From: FEN-727 sp036508635
Lineage (GTDB): Bacteria > Actinomycetota > Geothermincolia > Fen-727 > Anoxymicrobiaceae
Assembly: GCA_036508635.1 (NCBI GenBank)
Contig: DATCGY010000173.1
Location: forward strand, 1-8,017
Direction of reading: 5' to 3'
DNA length: 8,017 bases
Shown: in pieces, positions 1-5,835 of the stretch
Layout: the number at the start of each line of letters is the position of its first letter
Numbering within the stretch: position 1 is the stretch's first letter
Program-made: the position numbers and the translations under genes
Notes under the pieces: generated by a model
What the model saw: the letters and a program-made list of their open reading frames with translations, nothing else
What the model was told of the DNA's origin: nothing
The model's database searches: none

Positions 1-443
1 TCACCGAGGGCCGCCCACCTCCCATGCCCGAGGTGGAGCGGACCCACCGGATTGGCGCTCACGAACTCCACCTGCACCTTGCGCCCGCCGCCCGCCGTCG
101 AGCGGCCGAAAAGCTCTTTCTTCTCCTCTATCTCGAGGAGAATGCCCCTGACGAACGCGGGGGCGAGGTGGAAGTTTATGAACCCCGGGCCGGCAACCTC
201 CACGCGGGAGATGATGTCCGGGGCGGGCTCGATAGATTCGGCGATTATCGTCGCCACTTCGCGGGAGTTCATGCCCACCTTACCGGCCACCGCCAGCGCG
301 ACGTTGGTCGCCCAGTCGCCGTGCTCCTTACGCTTGGGCCGGTCGAGCTCGATGCGACCGGGCTCCACGGGCGGCAGCTTGCCTTCGGCGATCGCCACCT
401 GGACGGACTTTTCGATGAGACCCGTTATCTGTTCTTTGGACAT
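1..443 (-). CDS. argS: Arginyl-tRNA synthetase, N-terminal part (runs off left edge)
   Basis: This enzyme charges tRNA-Arg with arginine using ATP, in the cytoplasm. Only the first 147 complete codons are present; a full ArgRS is about 550 residues. Residues 1 to about 115 fit the ArgRS-specific N-terminal domain that contacts the tRNA D-loop, including the family-typical stretch KEHGDWATNVAL near residue 50. The class I signature begins at FVSANPVGPLHLGHGR, with HLGH (residues about 137-140) as the ATP-binding HIGH motif. The KMSKS motif and anticodon-binding domain lie outside the window. The ATG at 441-443 is chosen because an in-frame stop lies upstream with no other ATG between them. Its ribosome-binding site is weak (GGCTGG-like). 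It lies downstream of htrA on the same strand, separated by a 160-bp gap holding a stem structure, so it probably has its own start of transcription. The family call is very secure. Confidence 0.97.
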   Translation of the reverse strand, partial: MSKEQITGLIEKSVQVAIAEGKLPPVEPGRIELDRPKRKEHGDWATNVALAVAGKVGMNSREVATIIAESIEPAPDIISRVEVAGPGFINFHLAPAFVRGILLEIEEKKELFGRSTAGGGRKVQVEFVSANPVGPLHLGHGRWAALG

Positions 444-492
444 ATCCAGCCAGTCAGTAAGTTTTTTACATATCGTGCAGGTGCATTATGAC

Positions 493-565
493 AAAAGGGA
501 CCGGGTCGTGCACGCTTCCCGCGCTCAGGTATCCGACACGCGGGCCGCGAGCATGTCCCGGTCCC
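493..565 (-). terminator. GC-rich stem with T-tract between htrA and argS, possible htrA terminator
   Basis: Read on the minus strand, GGGACCGGG (565-557) and CCCGGTCCC (505-497) form a perfect 9-bp stem, followed directly by TTTT (496-493). The 51-nt interior holds further self-complementary pieces: CCCGCG and CGCGGG, and the ACATGC/GCGTGT pair. A long stem followed by a T run just past the htrA stop fits an intrinsic terminator, although the loop is large and the T run short. A CATAAT hexamer (490-485 on the minus strand) just after the stem could be the -10 of an argS promoter, but no good -35 is seen. A structured argS leader or a small RNA is also possible. No T-box or tRNA signature was found. 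Confidence 0.42.
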
Positions 566-603
566 CCTATACCGCCGTCGAGGGACTTTCCTCAGTCAGT
601 CCT

Positions 604-2019
604 TTACTGGCCGGCGTTCGCGGGCTTCTCCTGGAGCGGCACTTCCGCCGTCTTCTTGCTGTTGCCCTGGTAGTAGGTCACGGAAACTTTGTCCCCGACT
701 TTGAGCTTCCTTACCGCGGCCACCACGTCGTCCATCGACTTTACGGGTTGCCCGTTTATGGCGACGATTATGTCCCCGGACTTCATGCCGACCTTGTCGG
801 CCGGACCCCCGGGAATGACGCTGGTGATATACGCCCCTGAGGTCACCGGCAGGTTGTACTGGGTCGCTATGTCCTGGCTGACCGTCTGGCCCTGAACGCC
901 CAGGTACGGGTGGGACACCGGCTTGCCCCCTATGATGCTGTCGGCAATGCTTGTCGCGGTGTTTACGGGGATAGCAAACCCGATGCCCTCAGAGCCGCCG
1001 GATGCGCTGGCTATTACCGCGTTAATGCCTATCAGCTTAGCGTTGCCGTCACAAAGCGCTCCGCCGGAGTTGCCGGGGTTGATCGCCGCGTCGGTCTGTA
1101 TGAGGTCCGTCAGAACCTCGTTTGACGTGCCGCCCGTTGAGCTCGCCTGTACGCTCCGGTGAAGCGCGCTGATGATCCCCGAGGTGACAGTCTGCTCGAA
1201 CCCGAACGGGCTGCCGATCACAACGGCCAGTTCGCCCACCACGAGGTTGTCCGAGTTGCCCATCTGCAACGTCGGAAGACCGGTCTTGTTGATCTTGACC
1301 ACGGCGATGTCGTTGGTGACGTCCGTGCCCACCGTCTTGCCGGGCAGTGACTCGCCCGACGCCAGGGTCACGGTAATCTGCTGCGCCCCTTCGACCACGT
1401 GGTTATTGGTGATTATGTAGCCGTCAGAGGAGTAGATAATGCCGGAGCCGGTACCCTCCTGCGACTGCGTTGTGAAGAACGGCGTCTGCTGGCCCGCGGT
1501 CCTGATGTTGATGTTCACGATGGAGGGGGTCACCTTCTGGGCGATCGCGGATACGCTCAAGCCTCCCTGCGAAGGGCTGACGACCTTCAGCGTGCCGACC
1601 TCCTTCTTTTCCTCGTTCTTGACCACTGCCTTGACGTTACCCCTCACCAGGTCATATGGATTGACGCCGAATATCGCGGGCATCACGAGCAACACGAGAA
1701 GTGCGCCGATGATCGCTCCAACGACCGCCCAGACGAAGATTCTCCCTGCTCCCCTCTGCTTCTTCGGCTTCGGCTCGTCTCGACGCGGAAGCGGAGGAAG
1801 CGCGCCTTCAGTCGGTATCGCAGCCTGCGGCGTCGTTACACCCTGTTGAGGCGCCCCAGGGGGCTCCTGAGCGTTTGTCGGAGGAACCGGAGGCGGCACA
1901 GGCGTTTGCCCTGGATGCTGGGCCCCGGCACCCGTTGCACCGAAGTCATCGGGAACGTTTCCACCCTGGTTCCCCGGGGGTCCCGCGTTGGGTGGCATTC
2001 CTCCCTGATTACCGTTCAT
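604..2019 (-). CDS. htrA: Membrane-anchored HtrA/DegP-type serine protease with one PDZ domain
   Basis: This is an S1C-family (HtrA/DegP) protease of 471 residues that degrades or refolds damaged proteins outside the cytoplasmic membrane. Residues 1-90 are a Gly/Pro/Gln-rich tail ending in a basic KPKKQR stretch. One hydrophobic helix follows at about 94-117, so the tail should be cytoplasmic and the protease extracytoplasmic. The trypsin-like domain spans about 155-365 and the catalytic triad is intact: His207 in TNNHVVEG, Asp237 in TNDIAVVKI and Ser318 in GNSGGAL. A single C-terminal PDZ domain (about 370-462) starts at PYLGV and includes GGPADKVGMKSGDIIVAING, the substrate-recognition fold. 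The start is supported by AAGGAGGA (2035-2028), 8 nt upstream. The architecture fits the membrane-tethered HtrA type with one PDZ rather than classic periplasmic DegP with two. It lies upstream of argS on the same strand and diverges from the small membrane gene at 2254. Confidence 0.95.
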   Translation of the reverse strand: MNGNQGGMPPNAGPPGNQGGNVPDDFGATGAGAQHPGQTPVPPPVPPTNAQEPPGAPQQGVTTPQAAIPTEGALPPLPRRDEPKPKKQRGAGRIFVWAVVGAIIGALLVLLVMPAIFGVNPYDLVRGNVKAVVKNEEKKEVGTLKVVSPSQGGLSVSAIAQKVTPSIVNINIRTAGQQTPFFTTQSQEGTGSGIIYSSDGYIITNNHVVEGAQQITVTLASGESLPGKTVGTDVTNDIAVVKINKTGLPTLQMGNSDNLVVGELAVVIGSPFGFEQTVTSGIISALHRSVQASSTGGTSNEVLTDLIQTDAAINPGNSGGALCDGNAKLIGINAVIASASGGSEGIGFAIPVNTATSIADSIIGGKPVSHPYLGVQGQTVSQDIATQYNLPVTSGAYITSVIPGGPADKVGMKSGDIIVAINGQPVKSMDDVVAAVRKLKVGDKVSVTYYQGNSKKTAEVPLQEKPANAGQ

Positions 2020-2253
2020 CGAAATGCTCCTCCTTGTTAGTAGGGGGCCTGTTCCATATACTCGAGATATGATGAAGCCGCTTACTGAATTCTATGATTC
2101 CCGTATAAACCCTACCGTACGGCCTTGCCTCATACGTTATCGTTTGTAATGAATTAACTACATGGCCATTAAAGTGGAATTAATCCCATGTTAAGAAATA
2201 GTTAACGGTCGACTGTCTATTGGCCTCTGGAAGTACCGTGAAAGGGGACCGGA
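2020..2253. promoter_or_regulatory. AT-rich divergent intergenic region between htrA and the small membrane protein gene
   Basis: This 234-bp gap separates two divergent genes and is visibly richer in A/T than the coding sequence around it (for example around 2085-2205), as expected of promoter DNA. It holds the strong htrA ribosome-binding site (2028-2035) and the AAAGGGG site of the plus-strand gene (2241-2247). Plus-strand hexamers TTGTAA and CATTAA, 17 nt apart near 2145-2173, are a weak promoter candidate. Small palindromes CCGTACGG and GTTAAC are present. I see no convincing -35/-10 pair for htrA, no RNA gene and no ORF worth calling. Confidence 0.4.
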
Positions 2254-2619
2254 ATGAGAGAGCGGATCTACGCCACGAACGAAGACGTGGACACCCCCGT
2301 TGGACCGCACAACAAGGGTCCGATACGCGTCACCCTGGGCGTCTATATCATTAGCCTGATCATTGTCGCACTTGTGATATTCATAGTGATGCTCGTACAG
2401 TATCTGCCCGGCTACCGCATGAATCACAGGCTGGAGGCAGCGATCAAGAACGCGGACTACGTATACATGGGCATTCGCGTGCCCAAGAGCGAACTCAAGA
2501 AGCGCAACGTCAACCCGCTCACCAAGGAAGACGACATCGTCCAGATTCTCCAGGATATGGGCGCTAAACGCGCCAAAGCCGAAGTCAACCCCGATCTAAC
2601 CAGAATCCGCGGTGAGTGA
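2254..2619 (+). CDS. Small single-pass membrane protein of unknown function
   Basis: I do not recognise the family of this 121-residue protein. Residues 1-25 are polar and charged, ending in a basic patch (NKGPIR). A strongly hydrophobic helix spans about 26-49 (GVYIISLIIVALVIFIVMLV), followed by a 70-residue charged tail with likely helices and a KKR cluster. Without a signal-peptidase site it looks like a membrane anchor with a soluble domain; the tail's location (inside or outside) is not clear from charge, because both flanks carry positive residues. The ATG is supported by AAAGGGG (2241-2247), 6 nt upstream. It diverges from htrA, so it could share an envelope-stress control region, but this is only inference. 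It converges on the radical SAM gene with 59 bp between the stops. Codon use looks like that of its neighbours, so I take it as a real gene. Confidence 0.8.
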   Translation: MRERIYATNEDVDTPVGPHNKGPIRVTLGVYIISLIIVALVIFIVMLVQYLPGYRMNHRLEAAIKNADYVYMGIRVPKSELKKRNVNPLTKEDDIVQILQDMGAKRAKAEVNPDLTRIRGE

Positions 2620-2682
2620 CCTTCAAGAATCGGGGTTCAAAAATCGGGGTCAGATCTGTTTCTTGAAGGGGGTTGGGGTCAA
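2620..2682. repeat. Short repeat-like element with 10-bp inverted repeat and GGGGTCA iterations
   Basis: CCTTCAAGAA (2620-2629) and TTCTTGAAGG (2660-2669) are a perfect 10-bp inverted repeat with a 30-nt loop. The loop contains a tandem pair AATCGGGGT (2628-2636 and 2642-2650, 14 bp apart) and the palindrome CAGATCTG (2651-2658). A third GGGGTCA (2675-2681) runs into the radical SAM stop codon, and a fourth copy sits far away at 5715-5721. There is no T run after either arm, so a classic intrinsic terminator is not supported, though the stem could still end convergent transcripts. From memory, ATCGGGGTCAG-like units accompany REP-associated (Y1) transposases in many genomes. A remnant of such a repeat is my inference. 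Confidence 0.45.
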
Positions 2683-3698
2683 AGGGAGATGCCGTACTCC
2701 TGGGCGAGTTGAAGGGCGCGGTTGCGCTCGGGGTCGGAGAGGCGGCGGTCGATGGTGGGGAAAAGGGCGGCCCTGTATTCTGGCCGGTACTGGAACATCA
2801 GGTTGAAGTAGGCGCCGGGCATATTCCGCGATACCCAATCCATTATCGGCTTCGTGCAGCATTCGAGGTGACCCGGCAGCACGAGGTGCCTTATCATGAC
2901 CTCCGATGATTCCCACGCGAACTTAAAGTTGCGGCTGACCACCTGGAAGTAGTCATCCACATCGGACAGCTCGCTGGCGCACTCGTCGTTGCCGTACCTG
3001 AAGTCCGCGAGGTAGATGTCTATAACGCCATCCAGGATTCCCAGCGCATCGGTGGACGTGTACATGTTCGAGTTCCATACCATGGGGAGGAACCTCCCGT
3101 CACGGCCCAGCAGGGCGATCGTCTCGAGGATCGTGTGCAGGTTAGGGTCCGGGTTGCCACCAACGAAGTTGGCGTTGCGGGACCCCTGTGAGATGCCCTC
3201 CTGGAGCACGGCGGCAAGCATCGCCGGCTCGGCGTGGATACCACTGGCCGGGTGCATGGCGATGTCCCAGTTCTGGCAATACGCGCACCGGAACGTGCAC
3301 CCGGAGAAGAATATGGTGTGGCTGGGGACAAGCTCAGCCTCCTCTCCCATGTGCAGGAAGTCCGAGCTGTAACGCGATTGCGCTCCTACGCCGCAGTAAC
3401 CTTTCTCACCCCCCGACCGGTCCGCCCCACAACGGCGCTCGCAGAAGCAACAGTGCGATAGCAGCCTGCGAGACAGCTCAAGCTTGACGTCCATCAGGCT
3501 GCTGCAGGCGGGCTCCAGGGCCGGGTCGGCGCGGGCATCTCGATCGGCACGCCCCCTGCTCGTCCCGGCGCTGTTGGCCTCCACCAGGTCCCCCTCGGAG
3601 GCGGAAGCAAGGTCGGGCATGCCACCGTTTTCCGAGCGCGCCAGCCAGTGAAGCGCGAAGCGCTCCTTGCGCTCTATTGCGAAGTACCTGTCCAGCAT
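2679..3698 (-). CDS. PflX-family radical SAM protein (COG1313-like)
   Basis: This 339-residue protein is related to pyruvate formate-lyase activating enzymes. The radical SAM cluster motif CTFRCAYC (Cys134, Cys138, Cys141) binds the 4Fe-4S cluster that cleaves S-adenosylmethionine, and FVGGNPDPN (about 178-186) fits the SAM-binding GGxP region. Ahead of it lies the second cysteine set typical of the PflX branch: HCCFCERRCG (Cys83, 84, 86, 90) and GEKGYCG (Cys102), possibly another metal or cluster site. The physiological substrate of this branch is unknown to me, and no glycyl-radical enzyme is encoded here. The early start (M1) is preferred because the stretch before CERRC (SLMDVKLELSRRLL) matches what I recall of long family members. 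Residues about 22-66 look like a variable linker. It starts 6 nt after the tautomerase stop, so the two are likely co-transcribed. Confidence 0.88.
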   Translation of the reverse strand: MLDRYFAIERKERFALHWLARSENGGMPDLASASEGDLVEANSAGTSRGRADRDARADPALEPACSSLMDVKLELSRRLLSHCCFCERRCGADRSGGEKGYCGVGAQSRYSSDFLHMGEEAELVPSHTIFFSGCTFRCAYCQNWDIAMHPASGIHAEPAMLAAVLQEGISQGSRNANFVGGNPDPNLHTILETIALLGRDGRFLPMVWNSNMYTSTDALGILDGVIDIYLADFRYGNDECASELSDVDDYFQVVSRNFKFAWESSEVMIRHLVLPGHLECCTKPIMDWVSRNMPGAYFNLMFQYRPEYRAALFPTIDRRLSDPERNRALQLAQEYGISL

Positions 3699-3704
3699 CC
3701 CTGC

Positions 3705-3905
3705 TCAGTCGGTCTCATCCGAGCGCATGTCGCAGAGCAGACACCCTCCGACAGAGACGTTCTCCGCGGGGTTCTCCCTGATAATCACGACCATGGCCTG
3801 CTGAGGAATTCCGTACGCCTTCACCGCGGCCTCGGTGATTTCCTTGGCAAGGGTCCTTTTCTTGTCCACCTCCACTGGCGGGCCTTCGACGTAGATGTTC
3901 GGCAT
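3705..3905 (-). CDS. 4-oxalocrotonate tautomerase-like small protein with C-terminal CxxC
   Basis: This is a 66-residue member of the tautomerase superfamily, whose members use an N-terminal proline, exposed after loss of Met, as the acid-base catalyst in keto-enol shifts. It begins Met-Pro-Asn-Ile-Tyr and has the family's beta-alpha-beta layout: strand, helix (about 14-31), then strand MVVIIREN followed by ENVSVGG, close to 4-OT and DmpI. The length is normal. Two cysteines near the end form CLLC (Cys55 and Cys58), which I do not expect in this family and which could bind metal or form a disulfide. Its start has a strong GGGAGGT site (3917-3911), 5 nt away. It is the first gene of a two-gene unit with the PflX-type radical SAM gene. 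The natural substrate cannot be deduced, and many such proteins have no known role. Confidence 0.9.
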   Translation of the reverse strand: MPNIYVEGPPVEVDKKRTLAKEITEAAVKAYGIPQQAMVVIIRENPAENVSVGGCLLCDMRSDETD

Positions 3906-3961
3906 GTCAGACCTCCCGTTCGTTTGTCCACAAAGCAGAATGTTATCTACAAGCTAGCACG

Positions 3962-3999
3962 TCGGGGCTCGCCAGTGAATAGCGCGCATCAAGCCCCGA
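3962..3999. repeat. 8-bp inverted repeat in the tautomerase/trxB divergent region
   Basis: TCGGGGCT (3962-3969) and AGCCCCGA (3992-3999) are perfect complements around a 22-nt spacer. Neither strand has a T run after it, so it is not an intrinsic terminator. It lies upstream of both divergent genes and about 25 bp before the trxB -10 element, so a regulator site or a transcript hairpin is possible. Its function is not known. Confidence 0.35.
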
Positions 4000-4024
4000 A
4001 GGACGACTGCTCGTAATGCCGAAA

Positions 4025-4033
4025 TGCTACAAT
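4025..4033 (+). promoter_or_regulatory. Extended -10 promoter of the trxB operon
   Basis: TGCTACAAT fits an extended -10 element (TGN followed by TATAAT-like TACAAT, 5 of 6 matches). No good -35 is present at the normal distance, as is common for extended -10 promoters. It predicts a start near 4040 and a leader of about 30 nt before the trxB ATG at 4070. GAGGGGG (4058-4064) serves as ribosome-binding site, 5 nt from the ATG. Confidence 0.45.
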
Positions 4034-4069
4034 TAGTGATACGCAGTCGAGTTCTTTGAGGGGGAACGA

Positions 4070-5026
4070 ATGACCGAAGACGTCCGCGATGTAGCAGTTA
4101 TTGGAGGGGGGCCTTGCGGGCTGACCGCCGGGCTCTACCTTTGTCGTGCCAGGATCGATGCCATCCTGCTCGATGAGCAGTTGACCGGCGGGCAGGCCGT
4201 TTATTCTCCTCTCATCGAGAATTACCCCGGCTTCCCCGGCGGAATCTCCGGGGTGGACCTCGTGGAGCTCATGAAGAAGCAGACCGACAGGTTCGGGCTC
4301 GAAATCAAGACGTTCTCACCGGTTAACGGCCTCAGGCTCGACGGAGACCTCAAGGTCCTGTCCCTCGACGGTGGCGAGCTCAAGGCCCGCGCCGTCATAG
4401 TCGCCTCTGGACGAAGCCCCCGAAAGCTGGGCATCCCCGGCGAGGAGGAGTATACAGGGCGCGGAATCTCCTACTGCGCCACCTGTGACGCGCCCCTGTT
4501 CAAGGAGCGGGTGGTAATGGTAATCGGAGGCGGTGACGCCGCGGTCGAGGAAGCGCTCCACCTCACGAGGTTCGCGAGCAAGGTGATCCTGGTCCACCGC
4601 CGGGACGAGCTGCGCGCCTCGGCGCATCACCAGGAGCGGGCGATGTCCGAACCCAAGCTCGAATTCATGTGGGACTCCGAGATCCTGGAGATAAAAGGCG
4701 ACCAGACCGTCAGCTCCGCTGTCGTACGCAATAACGCGACAGGAGAGTCGGCCGAGGTACCGGTGTCGGGCATCTTCTTCTACGTGGGCAATGAGCCCAA
4801 CACAGGGTTCCTTCGCGACGTGGTCGAGCTGAACGAAGCCGGATACGTCATTACCAATGACCGGCTGGAGTCAAACGTAGCCGGGCTTTTCGCGGCTGGT
4901 GACGCAAGGGCGAATTACTTTAAGCAGGTCATACTGGCCGCGGCCGAAGGGGCATTGTCGGCGCTCTCAGCCCAGAGATATCTCGAGACGATCGGCGCGC
5001 GCAAGGCGTACGAGGGAGGCCACTGA
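4070..5026 (+). CDS. trxB: Thioredoxin reductase (FAD/NADPH-dependent)
   Basis: This 318-residue cytoplasmic flavoenzyme of the low-molecular-weight thioredoxin reductase family passes electrons from NADPH through FAD to a redox disulfide and then to thioredoxin or a similar partner. The FAD-binding motif GGGPCGLTAG is at residues 12-21, the redox-active CATC at 136-139, the NADPH dinucleotide motif GGGDAAVEEA at 153-162, and HRRDELRA (176-183) supplies the arginines that bind the NADPH 2'-phosphate. The closing FAD motif GLFAAGD is at 272-278. Length and order are normal. The segment after AAGD reads ARANYFKQVILAAAEG instead of the common YRQ-type version, so the partner may be an unusual thioredoxin or glutaredoxin; none is encoded here. 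Its TGA overlaps the next ATG by one base (TGATG), indicating translational coupling with the DUF3842 gene. Confidence 0.95.
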   Translation: MTEDVRDVAVIGGGPCGLTAGLYLCRARIDAILLDEQLTGGQAVYSPLIENYPGFPGGISGVDLVELMKKQTDRFGLEIKTFSPVNGLRLDGDLKVLSLDGGELKARAVIVASGRSPRKLGIPGEEEYTGRGISYCATCDAPLFKERVVMVIGGGDAAVEEALHLTRFASKVILVHRRDELRASAHHQERAMSEPKLEFMWDSEILEIKGDQTVSSAVVRNNATGESAEVPVSGIFFYVGNEPNTGFLRDVVELNEAGYVITNDRLESNVAGLFAAGDARANYFKQVILAAAEGALSALSAQRYLETIGARKAYEGGH

Positions 5027-5463
5027 TGATTATCGCGGTCGTGGACGGGATGGGAGGGAGCATCGGCACGCAGATCGTCCTTGGGCTGCGACAGGCCCTG
5101 CCCGAGGAAACCGAGATCATGGCACTCGGCACCAACGCCATTGCCACCGGCAGCATGATGAAGGCCAAGGCCACCAGGGGAGCGACCGGAGAGAACGCTA
5201 TTGCCTTCTCGATCGAAGAGGCTGATATCGTTATGGGTTCGCTGTCGATACTCGTGCCGAATTCGATGATGGGCGAAGTGACTCCGCGAATCGCGACGGC
5301 AATCGCATCTGCCAGGTGCCGCAAGATACTGCTTCCCATATCGAATCCGCCGCTCGAGATACTCGGGCTATCCAAGAAACCTCTCCAGCAACTCATAAAC
5401 GAAGCGATAGATCTGGTCCGCGAGCACTTCGGGTTGTCCGCGGAACCCGAGGAGGAAAGCTGA
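5026..5463 (+). CDS. DUF3842 family protein of unknown function
   Basis: I recognise this 145-residue protein as DUF3842, a family with no assigned function that I recall mainly from anaerobes. The N-terminus IIAVVDGMGGSIG (residues 2-14) resembles a Rossmann-type beta strand plus glycine-rich nucleotide-binding loop. Further conserved-looking stretches are ALGTNAIATGSMMKA (33-47), RGATGENAI (51-59) and VPNSMMGEVTP (77-87). There is no signal peptide or membrane helix, so it should be cytosolic. Only one cysteine (about residue 98) is present, and it is rich in methionine. The ATG at 5026 has GGGAGG (5014-5019), 6 nt upstream, and overlaps the trxB stop. Its own stop overlaps the cooT-like start in the same TGATG way. 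This tight sandwich between a disulfide reductase and a nickel-binding protein hints at redox or metal handling, but that is inference. Confidence 0.85.
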   Translation: MIIAVVDGMGGSIGTQIVLGLRQALPEETEIMALGTNAIATGSMMKAKATRGATGENAIAFSIEEADIVMGSLSILVPNSMMGEVTPRIATAIASARCRKILLPISNPPLEILGLSKKPLQQLINEAIDLVREHFGLSAEPEEES

Positions 5464-5648
5464 TGTGTGAAGCCGTCGTCTTCGTCGTCAAGGACGGCGA
5501 GAAGCAGCAGGTCATGGATAACGTGGTAACTGTCCACCCCGAAGGGGACAAGCTCCTCCTTACCGACCTGTTCGGCGAACAGAAGCTCATTACCGCCACC
5601 ATAGAAAGAGTTGACCTCACCGGCCACGAGATAATCCTGCGAAAGTAG
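5463..5648 (+). CDS. cooT: CooT-family nickel-binding protein
   Basis: This 61-residue protein matches the CooT family. CooT of Rhodospirillum rubrum is a small dimeric nickel-binding protein linked to maturation of carbon monoxide dehydrogenase, with nickel bound through Cys2. Here the start reads Met-Cys-Glu-Ala, so Cys2 is kept and is the only cysteine. The remainder (VVTVHPEGDKLLLTDLFGE, then ATIERVDLTGHEIIL) has the alternating strand pattern of the small beta-rich fold. The ATG at 5463 is fixed by Cys2, by GGAGG (5451-5455) 7 nt upstream, and by its TGATG overlap with the DUF3842 stop; the frame stays open further upstream but that part overlaps DUF3842. No CODH gene is in the window, so the nickel client is unknown. 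The Co/Ni importer starts about 195 bp downstream. Confidence 0.88.
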   Translation: MCEAVVFVVKDGEKQQVMDNVVTVHPEGDKLLLTDLFGEQKLITATIERVDLTGHEIILRK

Positions 5649-5673
5649 ACTCGAGGGCAAACGCCGCCGGCCA

Positions 5674-5702
5674 TTGCAGGAGTCGGACCGTTTTGGTATA
5701 AA
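5674..5702 (+). promoter_or_regulatory. Promoter of the Co/Ni ECF importer operon
   Basis: TTGCAG (5674-5679) and TATAAA (5697-5702) are separated by exactly 17 bp. The -10 matches 5 of 6 and the -35 matches TTG plus little else, so this is a plausible housekeeping promoter. It predicts a start near 5709 and a leader of about 135 nt before cbiM. It lies 25 bp after the cooT stop, and no clear terminator separates the two, so readthrough from the trxB operon is also possible. Confidence 0.5.
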
Positions 5703-5762
5703 TAATGGCACAGTGGGGTCAAGTAGGCCCTTCCGGGTAGGATGTAGTTGAACGAGCAACTG

Positions 5763-5812
5763 GCCACGAAGGCCGGGTTCCGGTTGGAAACCGGTTGGAG
5801 GTGGCTTTTTTT
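5763..5812 (+). terminator. Intrinsic terminator in the cbiM leader
   Basis: GCCAC (5763-5767) and GTGGC (5801-5805) enclose an inner 6-bp hairpin CCGGTT/AACCGG (5780-5785 with 5789-5794, loop GGA), and TTTTTTT (5806-5812) follows at once. The stem is interrupted by an internal loop, which weakens it, but seven T residues make a terminator the simplest reading. Its place 31 bp before cbiM suggests conditional termination. Confidence 0.5.
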
Positions 5813-5829
5813 ATTGCCACCCTTATCAC

Positions 5830-5835
5830 AGGAGG
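5830..5835 (+). promoter_or_regulatory. Ribosome-binding site that fixes the cbiM TTG start
   Basis: A perfect AGGAGG lies 8 nt before the TTG at 5844. A GTG at 5838 is only 2 nt away, too close, and the far upstream TTG at 5748 has no comparable site. Confidence 0.8.

Noticed and set aside
497..565. tRNA or SRP RNA gene
   Set aside because: The outer stem is suggestive in size, but there is no T-arm GTTCGA-type sequence, no cloverleaf, and no SRP apical loop motif.
444..603. T-box leader upstream of argS
   Set aside because: No AGGGTGGNACCGCG-like sequence is present and the gap is too short for a standard T-box.
52..840. A 262-codon plus-strand open frame
   Set aside because: It runs antisense to the clearly identified argS and htrA genes and has no recognisable family; it is a high-GC shadow.
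1399..2040. A 213-codon plus-strand open frame opposite htrA
   Set aside because: Arg-rich low-complexity translation fully antisense to htrA, no ribosome-binding site and no family.
2620..2669. Bidirectional intrinsic terminator
   Set aside because: The inverted repeat is perfect, but neither side is followed by a T run and the loop is 30 nt.
4929..5759. A 276-codon minus-strand open frame
   Set aside because: It overlaps DUF3842 and cooT entirely on the opposite strand; the translation is compositionally odd and unrecognised.
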